Source: Hyphomicrobiales bacterium
Lineage (GTDB): Bacteria > Pseudomonadota > Alphaproteobacteria > Rhizobiales > Aestuariivirgaceae
Length of the DNA stretch: 64,000 nucleotides
NCBI GenBank assembly: GCA_025363755.1
Contig: JANYLQ010000047.1
Span: forward strand, 32,690 to 96,689
Direction of reading: 5' to 3'
Positions 45,934 through 55,430 of this stretch are shown here, in pieces; within the stretch, counting starts at the first letter, position 1, and each line of letters starts with the position of its first letter. The notes beneath the pieces are model-generated. The model had not been told where the DNA came from. It made no database searches and was given only the letters and a program-made list of their open reading frames with translations. A program made the position numbers and the translations under genes.

Positions 45934-47102
45934 GCAAACAATCGCTTTACACCCCAAAGTGCTAGTCCTGCACACAATCCCCAGAAAGCAGCCCCAACAC
46001 CATAAAGGCTAAGGCCCGATGCGGTGACCAAAAATGTTACCAGTGCCGCCTCGATATCCTTGGGCTCTTTCAACATTGCCGTCATGCCGCCCATTAGTGG
46101 CCCAAATAATGCCAGCCCTGCAATCGCCACCACCAGCTCATGCGGCAAAGCGCCGAGGATTTGCACAAAGCTCGCCGCCGCCAGACCCACTAATCCATAC
46201 ATCACAAAATAAGGGTACATAATTTTCCAGCGTTGCGATGGATCGGGATGAGCGTCAGGACCGGTAACCAATGAGGCAGTAATGGCCGCCATATTAACAG
46301 CGTGGCCGCCAAACGGAGCCATTATGATTGATGCCGCTCCGGTCGTGAGCAGCGCTCCACTGAGTGGCGGCTGATAGCCCGCCGCACGCATGACTGCAAA
46401 TCCAGGGAGATTTTGCGAAGCCATAGTCACCAGATAAAGCGGAACACCAAGTCCTATCATTGCGTGCCACTCAAATTTAGGAATATCGAAAGTCAGTGGC
46501 GTTATACCCAAACTGCAACACGCAATGCCCATGCTTCCGCTCATGAACGCCATGGCCAATCCCAGCACTGTAACCACAGGCACCGCATAAAGCGGCAATA
46601 TTATCCGCATTGCAAAAAACACAATAATGAGTGGAACAACCAACCATGGTGCAGCCAAACTTGCAGATGGCACTTTCAAAACATAAGTTACCAATACGCC
46701 TGCAAGCATCGCCGCAGCAACCGCTGGCGGCATTTTTTCGATGGCCCGCTCAAAAGGTTTCACCAATCCCGTGATCACCATTAAAACGCCAGCCACCACA
46801 AATGCACCCAAAGCGGATTGGTAGCCGGTGCCAGCAGCACTTCCAATAATCAGCGCTGCCCCCGGTGTGCTCCATGCAGTGATAATTGGCATCTTGTAAC
46901 GCCAACACAAAATTGCTGTTGTAATGGCCATTGCATAGCAAAGTACTGCGGCCCAAGACGCCTGTTGTGCAGGCGTAGCACCCACCGCTTGGGCTGCCTG
47001 CATGATAATCAAAATTGTGGAAGCAAAACCAATAATCACCGCTGCAGCTGAAGCCGCTGTTAAAGTGGCCCAGCCACCACCGCTGCGCGAAATGCTATTC
47101 AT
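45930..47102 (-). CDS. BenE-family (benzoate/proton symporter-like) transporter
   Basis: This 390-residue inner-membrane protein has about 12 hydrophobic segments and BenE-family motifs: ITAWSTPGAALI near residue 75 and APFGGHAVNMAAITASL near 255. The classical substrate is benzoate, but no benzoate catabolic gene is nearby, so the true substrate is open. The start overlaps the Lrp-type regulator gene by four bases (ATGA), so the two form a unit and the regulator probably controls this transporter. An amino-acid-like ligand would fit an Lrp partner. Confidence 0.88.
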   Translation of the reverse strand: MNSISRSGGGWATLTAASAAAVIIGFASTILIIMQAAQAVGATPAQQASWAAVLCYAMAITTAILCWRYKMPIITAWSTPGAALIIGSAAGTGYQSALGAFVVAGVLMVITGLVKPFERAIEKMPPAVAAAMLAGVLVTYVLKVPSASLAAPWLVVPLIIVFFAMRIILPLYAVPVVTVLGLAMAFMSGSMGIACCSLGITPLTFDIPKFEWHAMIGLGVPLYLVTMASQNLPGFAVMRAAGYQPPLSGALLTTGAASIIMAPFGGHAVNMAAITASLVTGPDAHPDPSQRWKIMYPYFVMYGLVGLAAASFVQILGALPHELVVAIAGLALFGPLMGGMTAMLKEPKDIEAALVTFLVTASGLSLYGVGAAFWGLCAGLALWGVKRLFA

Positions 47103-47572
47103 AACAGTGGCACTGCCGGTTCATCCTTAGCCACATGCAGCACGAGCGATGTCTTCACGCTTTCGACATTAGGTGCCTTTGACAATGCGCCCATTACAAA
47201 ACTCTGGATCGATTGCAAATCACGCGCCGCACATTTGAGCACATAATCGGCCACCCCAGAAACTGCGTAACACTCTCTCACAATCGGCCAACCACTAACC
47301 CGCCGCTCAAAATCGCGCATCTCATGCTCAGCCTGACTCTTCAACCCAACCAGAACCATCATCTGCACGCCGTAACCCAGTTTAGCGCCATCAAGCTGCG
47401 CCCGGTATCCGGTTATGAATCCATCTTTCTCTAAAGCCTGCACACGCCGCAACGTGGGCGGAGGCGACAAGCCCACGCGGTCCGAAAGCTCCACATTGGT
47501 AATGCGCCCGGCCTTCTGCAGTTCTTTGAGAATTTTCCAATCAATCGTGTCGAGATCATCTGCCGTGTTCAT
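47099..47572 (-). CDS. Lrp/AsnC-family transcriptional regulator
   Basis: This 157-residue regulator has an N-terminal helix-turn-helix (LDTIDWKILKELQKAGRITN onward, with LSDRVGLSPPPTLRRVQALE) and a C-terminal RAM ligand domain (about 75-150: VQMMVLVGLKSQAEHEM). The ATG at 47572 was chosen over a TTG two codons upstream. It directly precedes and overlaps the BenE-type transporter gene. The duplicated prolines in the recognition region (SPPP) are normal for this family. Confidence 0.9.
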   Translation of the reverse strand: MNTADDLDTIDWKILKELQKAGRITNVELSDRVGLSPPPTLRRVQALEKDGFITGYRAQLDGAKLGYGVQMMVLVGLKSQAEHEMRDFERRVSGWPIVRECYAVSGVADYVLKCAARDLQSIQSFVMGALSKAPNVESVKTSLVLHVAKDEPAVPLL

Positions 47573-47613
47573 GAACAAAGCTTATAGCAATAATATTTCG
47601 TGATTCCAGAACC

Positions 47614-47649
47614 CAAAAACGGCGGGCAAAAATCAAATTCCGCCCGCCG
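47614..47649 (-). terminator. Intrinsic terminator of the slipin gene
   Basis: On the minus strand an eight-base-pair GC stem (CGGCGGGC with GCCCGCCG) is followed by a T-run five bases long. It lies directly behind the slipin stop at 47655 and separates it from the Lrp gene. Confidence 0.85.
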
Positions 47650-47654
47650 CCTAC

Positions 47655-48416
47655 TCACTTCTTCATTGCATCTAAATACCCACTCACACTATTGGCTAGA
47701 TGGATAATGTCCGATGGCATAAGCACAATGGTCGTCGTGTTATTTTCAGCACCTACCTCCTGCACCATCTGCATCCGGCGCAACTCCAGTGCCAGTGGAT
47801 TTTGCGCAATCACGCGCGATGCTTCGGCCAATTTGATTGAAGCCTCCTGCTCCGCATCAGCCTTAATCAACCTTGCGCGTTTTTCACGCGTAGCTTCAGC
47901 TTCCCTTGCCATGGCGCGCTGCATGGTGGGCGGAATCTCCACATCTTTCATCTCAACGATTTCGACATGAATGCCCCATGCGGCAGTTACATCATCAACA
48001 ATCTTGGCAAGGCTGGCGTTGATCTTATCGCGATCACGCAACACTTCATCCAAAGCATGCTGGCCAATGATGTTGCGCAAACTCGTCAGCGCCACTTGGT
48101 AAACCGCATCACCATAACTGCCGACTGAAATGATGGCCTTTTTCGGATCAACGATTTTATACCACAACACAGCATTGACCTTTATGGTCACGCTATCTTT
48201 GGTGATGGTTTCCTGCTGTTCAACGGCAACAGTTGACGTTCGAATATCAACCAATTTTTGCCAATCAATCAGCGGAATGATCCAATAGAGGCCTGGTCCT
48301 TTGAGCGACGAATAACGCCCAAGGCGAAATACCACCGCGCGTTGATATTCCTGCGCAATGCGAAACCCAGTAAGCAGAAATACTACTGCAAAAGCAGCAA
48401 CAACATAATAGGTCAT
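47655..48416 (-). CDS. Slipin / stomatin-like SPFH-domain membrane protein
   Basis: This 253-residue SPFH protein has one N-terminal membrane segment (3-22). An SPFH/band-7 domain (EYQRAVVFRLGRYSSLKGPG, then VDIRTSTVAVEQQETITKD) is followed by a coiled C-terminal helix rich in Ala, Glu and Arg (REAEATREKRARLIKADAEQ). It matches bacterial slipins, which form ring-like membrane scaffolds. Its usual partner, an NfeD membrane protease, is not adjacent. The ATG at 48416 follows GGAGG; an in-frame codon six residues earlier was rejected. Confidence 0.9.
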   Translation of the reverse strand: MTYYVVAAFAVVFLLTGFRIAQEYQRAVVFRLGRYSSLKGPGLYWIIPLIDWQKLVDIRTSTVAVEQQETITKDSVTIKVNAVLWYKIVDPKKAIISVGSYGDAVYQVALTSLRNIIGQHALDEVLRDRDKINASLAKIVDDVTAAWGIHVEIVEMKDVEIPPTMQRAMAREAEATREKRARLIKADAEQEASIKLAEASRVIAQNPLALELRRMQMVQEVGAENNTTTIVLMPSDIIHLANSVSGYLDAMKK

Positions 48417-48722
48417 AATAAACCTCCAAAACAAAGCGAAGCCGCCACCCGTTCAAAAGAAAGGGCGCTATAGCTGATCAGATTTTTTAAAATTGTGTCA
48501 GGCGAACCTGGGGCTCAGCTGATCTCCGCTGTGATGACAACAGCAGGAATATGATCCCGAACGATCCTGATTTCAATGGCCCCAATTTTACTTCCGGTTG
48601 CATTAGCTAATCGGATTATCAAGCCATTGAAGTCACGCCGTCCTGTTCACAACAGCTTGTATTCCCCTTGTACGTATCACCATATAAGCTATGTTCAATT
48701 CACATAGCTTTTGGAGTTTGCC
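48417..48722. promoter_or_regulatory. Intergenic region with trxB leader inverted repeat
   Basis: The 306 bases between slipin and trxB hold no convincing gene. Directly before trxB a perfect inverted repeat AAGCTATG (48686-48693) and CATAGCTT (48703-48710) with a nine-base spacer ends three bases before the GGAG ribosome site. It may be an operator for the LsrB-type regulator or a leader hairpin. On the minus strand a short open stretch (48515-48622) reads protein-like but has no start signal. Confidence 0.45.
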
Positions 48723-49685
48723 ATGTCTTCTCGTCATGCCCGCGTTATCGTTTTAGGTTCAGGCCCTGCTGGATATACGGCAGCCATCTATGCCGCGCGC
48801 GCCATGTTGCAGCCATTAATCATTCAAGGCATTCAACCCGGCGGACAGCTGACGATTACAACCGATGTTGAAAATTATCCAGGTTTCGCCAAAACCATTC
48901 AAGGCCCTTTTCTGATGGAAGAAATGCGCCAGCAAGCCGAACATATGGGCACTGAAGTTGTATCTGATACGATCGTTTCGGTGAAGCTAAGAAACACTCC
49001 GATCGAACTGGTGGGGGATAGCGGCGTGGTCTATACTTGCGACGCTCTAATTATTGCCACAGGTGCGCAGGCCAAATGGTTGGGTTTGCCGTCAGAACAA
49101 TATTTCCAAGGTTTCGGTGTTTCAGCCTGCGCCACATGCGACGGTTTTTTCTATCGTGGCAAGAAAGTAATGGTCGTGGGCGGCGGCAACACGGCAGTTG
49201 AAGAAGCCTTGTTCCTCACCAACTTCGCATCGGAAGTCACAGTCGTTCATCGCCGCAATGAATTCAAAGCTGAAAAGATTTTGCAGAACCGACTTCACAA
49301 TCACCCAAAAATCAAAGTGATTTGGGATTCTGCATTGGAAGATGTTCTCGGCACGCATGAGCCTAAAGGCGTTCACACGGCACGCCTCAAGAATGTTAAA
49401 ACGGGTGTAACAACGGATCACGCCGTCGACGGCATCTTCATCGCCATCGGCCACAAACCCGCAACAGAATTGTTCGAGGGCCAATTGCCGTTCAAGAATG
49501 GCAATTATCTGGTCACGGCCCCTTGGAGCACAGCCACGGTGATCCCCGGCGTGTTCGCAGCGGGCGATGTGACCGACGACATTTACCGCCAAGCCGTAAC
49601 TGCCGCCGGCATGGGCTGCATGGCCGCACTCGAAACCGAGAAATATCTTCACAGCACAGCCGAGATCAGACAGGCAGCGGAGTAA
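48723..49685 (+). CDS. trxB: Thioredoxin reductase
   Basis: This 320-residue flavoenzyme reduces thioredoxin with NADPH. The FAD motif is VIVLGSGPAGYTAAIYAARA, the redox-active pair lies in SACATCDGFF (CATC), the NADPH motif is VMVVGGGNTAVEEALFL, and the C-terminal FAD clamp is GVFAAGDVTDDIYRQAVTAA. GGAG precedes the ATG at 48723. A LysR regulator gene follows after four bases, the conserved rhizobial trxB-lsrB pair. Confidence 0.96.
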   Translation: MSSRHARVIVLGSGPAGYTAAIYAARAMLQPLIIQGIQPGGQLTITTDVENYPGFAKTIQGPFLMEEMRQQAEHMGTEVVSDTIVSVKLRNTPIELVGDSGVVYTCDALIIATGAQAKWLGLPSEQYFQGFGVSACATCDGFFYRGKKVMVVGGGNTAVEEALFLTNFASEVTVVHRRNEFKAEKILQNRLHNHPKIKVIWDSALEDVLGTHEPKGVHTARLKNVKTGVTTDHAVDGIFIAIGHKPATELFEGQLPFKNGNYLVTAPWSTATVIPGVFAAGDVTDDIYRQAVTAAGMGCMAALETEKYLHSTAEIRQAAE

Positions 49686-49689
49686 AAAA

Positions 49690-50580
49690 ATGGACTGGGA
49701 CAAGCTGCGGATCTTTCATGCGGTGGCCGAAGCAGGAAGCTTTACCCATGCGGGCCACGAATTATTGCTCTCTCAATCTGCAGTTAGCCGCCAAATTTCA
49801 GCACTTGAAGAGGATCTCAAAGTCGCCCTCTTCCACCGCCATGCACGCGGCCTGATCCTCACCGAACAAGGCGAAGTATTGCACCGCGCCGCTCATGAAG
49901 TGTTCACGAAACTTGAAGCCACCAAAACCAGGTTGATGGACTCAAAAGAAAAGCCGTCCGGCGAATTGCGCATTACCACGACAGTGGGTCTTGGGTCAGT
50001 ATGGCTCACGCCGCGCATCAAAGAGTTTATGGAACTCTATCCGGATATCGTTGTGACCTTAAATCTCGACGATACTGAGCTTGACTTATCCATGCGCGAA
50101 GCAGATGTAGCCATCCGCCTACGACGGCCAACCCAACCTGATTTGATCCAGCGCAAACTCTTCACTGTGCATCATCATATCTATGCCTCGCCTGATTATA
50201 TAAAGCGCTACGGCATTCCAAAATCGGTCGATGATTTAGACAAACACCGCATCGTCACCTTCGGCAGCACTGAAGGCTATCTGACAAATTTGAACTGGCT
50301 CGAAACTGTAGGCAGGCCTGACGGTAACCCACGTCGATCAGCTTTGCGTGTCAACAACGCTTACGGCTTGCGCCGCGCCGTGCAAGAAGGCGCAGGCATT
50401 GGCTCACTTCAAGATTACATCGTTCCAGCCGATGCAAAGAACCTCGTGCAAATTGACTTGCCGCTGGAGGCTCCGCAGTTTGATACTTACTTTGTGTATC
50501 CAGAGGAATTGAAAGATACCAAACGCGTGACGGCGTTTAGAGATTTTATCGTGGGCAAGGCGAAGGAGTGGAGTTTCTAA
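49690..50580 (+). CDS. lsrB: LysR-family regulator of the LsrB/VtlR type
   Basis: This 296-residue LysR regulator has its HTH at the N-terminus (MDWDKLRIFHAVAEAGSFTH, then LSQSAVSRQISALEEDL), nearly identical in pattern to LsrB/VtlR of rhizobia. Those proteins control oxidative-stress, LPS or small-RNA genes. The placement four bases behind trxB supports this identity. The whole chain contains no cysteine, whereas redox sensing by cysteines was reported for Sinorhizobium LsrB, so the sensing mode may differ. It is probably co-transcribed with trxB. Confidence 0.85.
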   Translation: MDWDKLRIFHAVAEAGSFTHAGHELLLSQSAVSRQISALEEDLKVALFHRHARGLILTEQGEVLHRAAHEVFTKLEATKTRLMDSKEKPSGELRITTTVGLGSVWLTPRIKEFMELYPDIVVTLNLDDTELDLSMREADVAIRLRRPTQPDLIQRKLFTVHHHIYASPDYIKRYGIPKSVDDLDKHRIVTFGSTEGYLTNLNWLETVGRPDGNPRRSALRVNNAYGLRRAVQEGAGIGSLQDYIVPADAKNLVQIDLPLEAPQFDTYFVYPEELKDTKRVTAFRDFIVGKAKEWSF

Positions 50581-50582
50581 TC

Positions 50583-50608
50583 GTCTTCCACCGCAAGCGG
50601 TAGAAGAC
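50583..50608. terminator. Hairpin between convergent lsrB and LysE genes
   Basis: GTCTTCCACC pairs with GGTAGAAGAC with one mismatch around a six-base loop, three bases behind the lsrB stop. There is no strong T-tract on either side, so it may be a weak bidirectional terminator or a 3'-end stabiliser. Confidence 0.5.
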
Positions 50609-50613
50609 AGAAT

Positions 50614-51213
50614 TCAATGCCATAACATCGGCACCAGCGAAGCCACCAGTAACAGCGCCAGCGCTAAATTAATCATCCGGAAATACCTTGGATCATTCAG
50701 CACATGCCGCAGCCCCACACCAAACATTGCCCAAGTGGAAGCACTGGTCAGACCCATAAACACGAATGTTCCAACAACAAAAGCCACGCCCACATAATAA
50801 TGCGCAGCCACAGTGTAGGCTGACAAAGCCGTCACTGCCATAATCCAAGCTTTCGGATTGATCCACTGAAATGCAGCGCCTTGGAAAAAACTCAAAGGTT
50901 GACCCACCTTTGTATCGTTCTCGCTCGCAGGTTTGGAATTTGCAATCTTCCACGCCAACCACAACATATAAACAGCGCCAGCATATTTCATGATGGTATA
51001 GAGGATGGGATAAATATCAAATATCTTGCCAAGGCCCAAACCAACACAGCCGATCATAAACGGAAAGCCAATGGCAACGCCGAGGATCAAAGGCAAGGTG
51101 CGCCGGAACCCAAAGTTGATTCCCTGCGCCATAAGCAAAGTATTGTTCGGCCCAGGCGTAAACGCCGTTATAAATCCGAACAATACAAGTGCTAAGAAGA
51201 CATCAAACGTCAC
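50614..51213 (-). CDS. LysE/RhtB-family amino-acid exporter
   Basis: This inner-membrane exporter of about 199 residues has roughly six hydrophobic segments. The LysE signature is near the N-terminus (GFITAFTPGPNNTLLMAQG) with the conserved PGP. A second family feature, FQWINPKAWIMA, lies near residue 113. A GTG start at 51213 is used; a TTG directly before it is possible. It lies next to the DUF1993 gene on the same strand with no gap. The exported amino acid is not known. Confidence 0.9.
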   Translation of the reverse strand: MTFDVFLALVLFGFITAFTPGPNNTLLMAQGINFGFRRTLPLILGVAIGFPFMIGCVGLGLGKIFDIYPILYTIMKYAGAVYMLWLAWKIANSKPASENDTKVGQPLSFFQGAAFQWINPKAWIMAVTALSAYTVAAHYYVGVAFVVGTFVFMGLTSASTWAMFGVGLRHVLNDPRYFRMINLALALLLVASLVPMLWH

Positions 51214-51216
51214 CAA

Positions 51217-51708
51217 CTAACGCCCCATAAAGTCGCCTTTGCCGAGCTCAATGCCAATGCTGCGGAGAATGTTATAGGCCGTCGTCATGTGGAAATAGAT
51301 ATTGGGCAATGCCATACCATTGAAATATGTAATGCCGTCCATGGTCATATCATTGCCTTGTACCTTCATGGTGATGTTGCGCTTGTCGGCACCTTCAAAG
51401 GACTTAACATCAAGACTTTTCAAAAAATCCACTGTCTTAGCGAGGCGGGCATAAAGCTCGTCAAACGTTTTCTCTTCATCAGCATAGCTGGGCACAGCCA
51501 CACCAGACAAACGCGCACCCGAACCCTTGCAGAAATCAGTGACCAGTTGCACTTGGCGGATCAAAGGGAACATGTCTGGAAAAATGCGCAAATTAAGAAC
51601 AACAGCTTTGTCGATCTTCTTGGCATCAATTTGCGCTTCAGCTTTTTTTAAAAACTTTGTTGTGGCTTCAAGATTGCGAATGAGAAATGGAACTGATTGT
51701 GCGTACAT
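51217..51708 (-). CDS. DUF1993-family protein
   Basis: This 163-residue cytoplasmic, mainly helical protein is of the DUF1993 family, related to DinB-like four-helix bundles. It starts MYAQSVPFLIRNLEATTKFL and has the family ends FNGMALPNIYFHMTTAYNIL and KGDFMG. Histidine and aspartate positions might bind metal, as in DinB folds, but no activity is known. It is transcribed just upstream of the LysE gene and behind the aminotransferase, all on the same strand. Confidence 0.85.
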   Translation of the reverse strand: MYAQSVPFLIRNLEATTKFLKKAEAQIDAKKIDKAVVLNLRIFPDMFPLIRQVQLVTDFCKGSGARLSGVAVPSYADEEKTFDELYARLAKTVDFLKSLDVKSFEGADKRNITMKVQGNDMTMDGITYFNGMALPNIYFHMTTAYNILRSIGIELGKGDFMGR

Positions 51709-51721
51709 TTTTTATTCCTTG

Positions 51722-52933
<1,212 letters not shown>

Positions 52934-52936
52934 CTA

Positions 52937-52984
52937 GATCAACCTGACTTTTGACGAAATCGTCAAAGGTCAGAAAAGTTGATC
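52937..52984 (-). promoter_or_regulatory. Long hairpin in the 5' leader of the aminotransferase gene
   Basis: CTGACTTTTGACGA (52944-52957) pairs with TCGTCAAAGGTCAG (52960-52973) over 14 positions with one wobble. After a four-base asymmetric A-bulge an outer GATCAAC/GTTGATC stem of seven pairs encloses it. The structure ends one base before the AGGAG ribosome site. It could tune translation or mRNA stability, or be a protein-binding palindrome. Confidence 0.6.
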
Positions 52985-53129
52985 GACAATAGCAACTTAG
53001 GGCGCTTTTGACTTTTCCATGAAAACTCAAACCGCTCTAATATGGGCGTTCTACTAGGGCTTGGCTGCGTTTCTCGCAAGCATCAATCCGCCACATGAAC
53101 AGAATGTATTTTCGTGGCATGCTAGAACA

Positions 53130-54212
53130 ATGGATACAATGAACTTCAAAATCATCGGCGGAGGCGTTGCAGGGCTGGCCAGCGCTTTGGCAGTGTCCAA
53201 TGCAGGTGGCCACGCCGTGGTTTACGAAAAAGCAGCCAATTTCGAACCTGTCGGCGCTGGCTTGCAGTTGGGCCCTAATGCCTCGGGCGCTTTGCGAAAG
53301 CTGGGAGCATGGGATGCGGTTTTGCCTTTCACCTACGCTCCGCCAGAAATTCACATGAGAGATGGCCGCAGTGGAAAACTTCTAAAGCGCCTGCCCTTGG
53401 GAACATCCTTTGAACAGCAATATGGCATGCCCTATCTTTCTGCCCACCGCGCCGATTTACACAAGGCACTTAACAATGTTGCGAGCACACAACCACGCAT
53501 CAAAATTCACACTAATTCCGAAATAGATGAGCTTTCGCTTGGAAGCTTCGACGCCATCATTGCCGCGGACGGAGTCAGGTCAAAAACCCGTGAAAAACTT
53601 TTCCCCGGAAGCACAGCGGTCACTACCAAAGATTTGTATTTTCGTAGCCTTCTGCCCATGCCATCAAAGGAGGCCGACGTAAATCTCGAATGTGTTAACC
53701 TGTGGCTTTATCCCGGCGGCCATGTTGTGCATTATCCGGTGGGTAGTCCAGTTCAGCTAAATCTGATTGCCATCACGACTGGAGATGAACCAAAAATATT
53801 TTTTAAAAATGCGAGCAAAAATTTGCAAAGCGTGCTTGCCCTGCCAAGTGAGTTCAGCAAATGGCAATCGGCCTATATACCACAACTCAACCAATGGCAC
53901 CAAGGTAACATCACCCTTATTGGGGACGCCGCTCACGGCACCCTGCCCTACCTCGCCCAAGGTGCAGCGATGGCTTTGGAGGATGCGGCGCTCTTGCAAG
54001 GGGAACTTAAATCAAACGCCAAAACGGCTTTCGAAAATTTGAGCACGAAACGATTATTTCGCACCAGAAAATTGCACCAGAGTTCGATGCGAGCTGGGCA
54101 AATCTATCATTCTTCCGGAGCAACCGCACTGTTGCGAAACGCGGCATTGACGTTAGCACCAGCGGCGCTGATCCAAAAGCAGCTCAACTGGATTTATAGT
54201 TATAAAATTTGA
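53130..54212 (+). CDS. FAD-dependent monooxygenase (salicylate hydroxylase-like)
   Basis: This flavoprotein of 360 residues is of the UbiH/salicylate hydroxylase group. The N-terminal dinucleotide fold reads FKIIGGGVAGLASALAVSNA, the mid-chain DG motif is DAIIAADGVRSKTR, and the C-terminal GD motif is ITLIGDAAHGTLPYLAQG. The start is uncertain: ATG at 53130 or 53139. It stands alone and its aromatic substrate is unknown. Its stop codon lies inside the stem of the shared terminator hairpin at 54210. Confidence 0.85.
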   Translation: MDTMNFKIIGGGVAGLASALAVSNAGGHAVVYEKAANFEPVGAGLQLGPNASGALRKLGAWDAVLPFTYAPPEIHMRDGRSGKLLKRLPLGTSFEQQYGMPYLSAHRADLHKALNNVASTQPRIKIHTNSEIDELSLGSFDAIIAADGVRSKTREKLFPGSTAVTTKDLYFRSLLPMPSKEADVNLECVNLWLYPGGHVVHYPVGSPVQLNLIAITTGDEPKIFFKNASKNLQSVLALPSEFSKWQSAYIPQLNQWHQGNITLIGDAAHGTLPYLAQGAAMALEDAALLQGELKSNAKTAFENLSTKRLFRTRKLHQSSMRAGQIYHSSGATALLRNAALTLAPAALIQKQLNWIYSYKI

Positions 54213-54234
54213 GGCTGACAAAATATCAGCCTCA
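54210..54234 (-). terminator. Terminator hairpin between convergent genes
   Basis: A perfect nine-base-pair stem (TGAGGCTGA with TCAGCCTCA) with a seven-base loop is followed on the minus strand by AAATTTT. It ends the small secreted-protein gene at 54250; the first three bases of the stem are the monooxygenase stop codon. Confidence 0.75.
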
Positions 54235-54249
54235 AAAAAATTGTGTTGA

Positions 54250-54657
54250 TTATCCGTGCGTGAGAGCAACAGATCCCCTTATGCCTGGTTTGCCGGGTGT
54301 GCCAGGATTTATTGCGCGATTCCCGCCGCCATCAATATCCACTGGAACGTCCAAGTAGCAATAAGGTCTCTTCGCAACAACTGCTATAGCGGCAAATTGT
54401 GTTGATCCCGATTTCGAAACACACTTTATCGCAGAAGTGCGGCAATTGTTGTCTTCACCATTGGACATCCACATCGGGCGACCAAAGCGTTCGATGTGTT
54501 GTTTGCAACAAGCAACCACTTTCATTTTGGAACTGGCATGGCATTCGTCAAGTATCCCGGCACTTGCTTGGCCAGCAAAGCTGGACATTCCGATGCCAGC
54601 AAAGCCAGCAAATGCAAATGCGAGTACGGTATTGCGTGGGTTGATAAAGCTAATCAT
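54250..54657 (-). CDS. Secreted cysteine-rich protein with collagen-like tail (135 aa)
   Basis: The product has a signal peptide of about 33 residues (ending GQASA). The mature region of about 100 residues holds seven cysteines (DECHASS, ACCKQH, NNCRTS, IKCVSK, PYCYLD), suited to disulfides. The tail has a short Gly-x-y run (NPGTPGKPGIRG). AGGAG precedes the ATG. No family is recognised. It is divergent from the TPR protein gene, with a perfect palindrome between them. Confidence 0.65.
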   Translation of the reverse strand: MISFINPRNTVLAFAFAGFAGIGMSSFAGQASAGILDECHASSKMKVVACCKQHIERFGRPMWMSNGEDNNCRTSAIKCVSKSGSTQFAAIAVVAKRPYCYLDVPVDIDGGGNRAINPGTPGKPGIRGSVALTHG

Positions 54658-54823
54658 GATATTCTCCTCTGGGTTAAGCCATCATGGCTGATCGATGGCC
54701 AAACAATGACACACCGTGGCTGAGCCAAGGCTGAATGCGGCGTTCATTTTAAATTCATGGAAATCCAAAACTTGTGTGGGACGTGATGGAATAACTGCAA
54801 CAATCCGTTCGTAATTGCGGTAT

Positions 54824-54835
54824 GACAATATTGTC
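54824..54835. promoter_or_regulatory. Palindrome upstream of the TPR protein gene
   Basis: GACAATATTGTC is a perfect 12-base palindrome 25 bases before the TPR gene ATG and within the divergent promoter region. It may be an operator; no regulator is adjacent. Confidence 0.35.
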
Positions 54836-54860
54836 GCCAGAAACGTTTTGGAGGTTTCAC

Positions 54861-55430
54861 ATGAAATTAATTTCTGCTTCTCTCGTAGCGCTCGCTTTTG
54901 CTGCAAATTCCGCTTTTGCTGCAGGTACCGCTCCCGCAGCACCGGCCACTCCCGCTGCCCCGATGACAGCGCCAACACAAATGCATTGCAAAGTTGGTGA
55001 AGTTGTCAAATCAATAAAAAAGAAGGGCAAGATAGTAAAGTCTTGTGTGAAGGCCACAGCTGGAATCATTCCTGACAGTGAACTTTATGCGCAAGGCTAT
55101 TTGCTGGCCAAAACGGGCCAATATGATTGGGCATTGAGTGCTTTTGGCGCCATGACCAACAAGCAAACGCCAGAAACTTTGACAATGATCGGCTACAGCA
55201 ACCGTAAAGCTGGTCGCCTCGAAATCGCAGTTTCTTATTATGATCAAGCTTTGGCCATGCAGCCAGATTATGTGAAAGCGCGCGAATATTTGGGCGAAGG
55301 CTATGTTGCCGCTGGGCGTGTTGATCTGGCAAAATTGCAGCTGGCTGAAATTGCCAAGCGTGCAGGCACAAGTTCAGAAGAGTATATAGACCTTTCAAAA
55401 GCCATCTCTGGCCAAACCGATAGCTTGTAA
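54861..55430 (+). CDS. Exported tetratricopeptide-repeat protein
   Basis: This 189-residue product has a signal peptide at 1-21 (ANSAFA) and an Ala/Pro-rich linker (APAAPATPAAPMTAP). A basic segment (VVKSIKKKGKIVKSCVK) precedes about three TPR units from residue 75 (LYAQGYLLAKTGQYDWALSA; AVSYYDQALAMQPDYVKARE). It is periplasmic. GGAGG lies six bases before the ATG. No neighbour gives a function, since rlmJ converges directly behind it. Confidence 0.82.
   Translation: MKLISASLVALAFAANSAFAAGTAPAAPATPAAPMTAPTQMHCKVGEVVKSIKKKGKIVKSCVKATAGIIPDSELYAQGYLLAKTGQYDWALSAFGAMTNKQTPETLTMIGYSNRKAGRLEIAVSYYDQALAMQPDYVKAREYLGEGYVAAGRVDLAKLQLAEIAKRAGTSSEEYIDLSKAISGQTDSL

Noticed and set aside
48515..48622. 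Short minus-strand open stretch reading like protein between slipin and trxB
   Set aside because: There is only a TTG as start, no ribosome site, and it is about 35 codons long; too weak to call.
49122..49703. Open frame of 193 codons on the minus strand
   Set aside because: It is antisense to trxB, whose motifs are intact; no independent evidence of coding.
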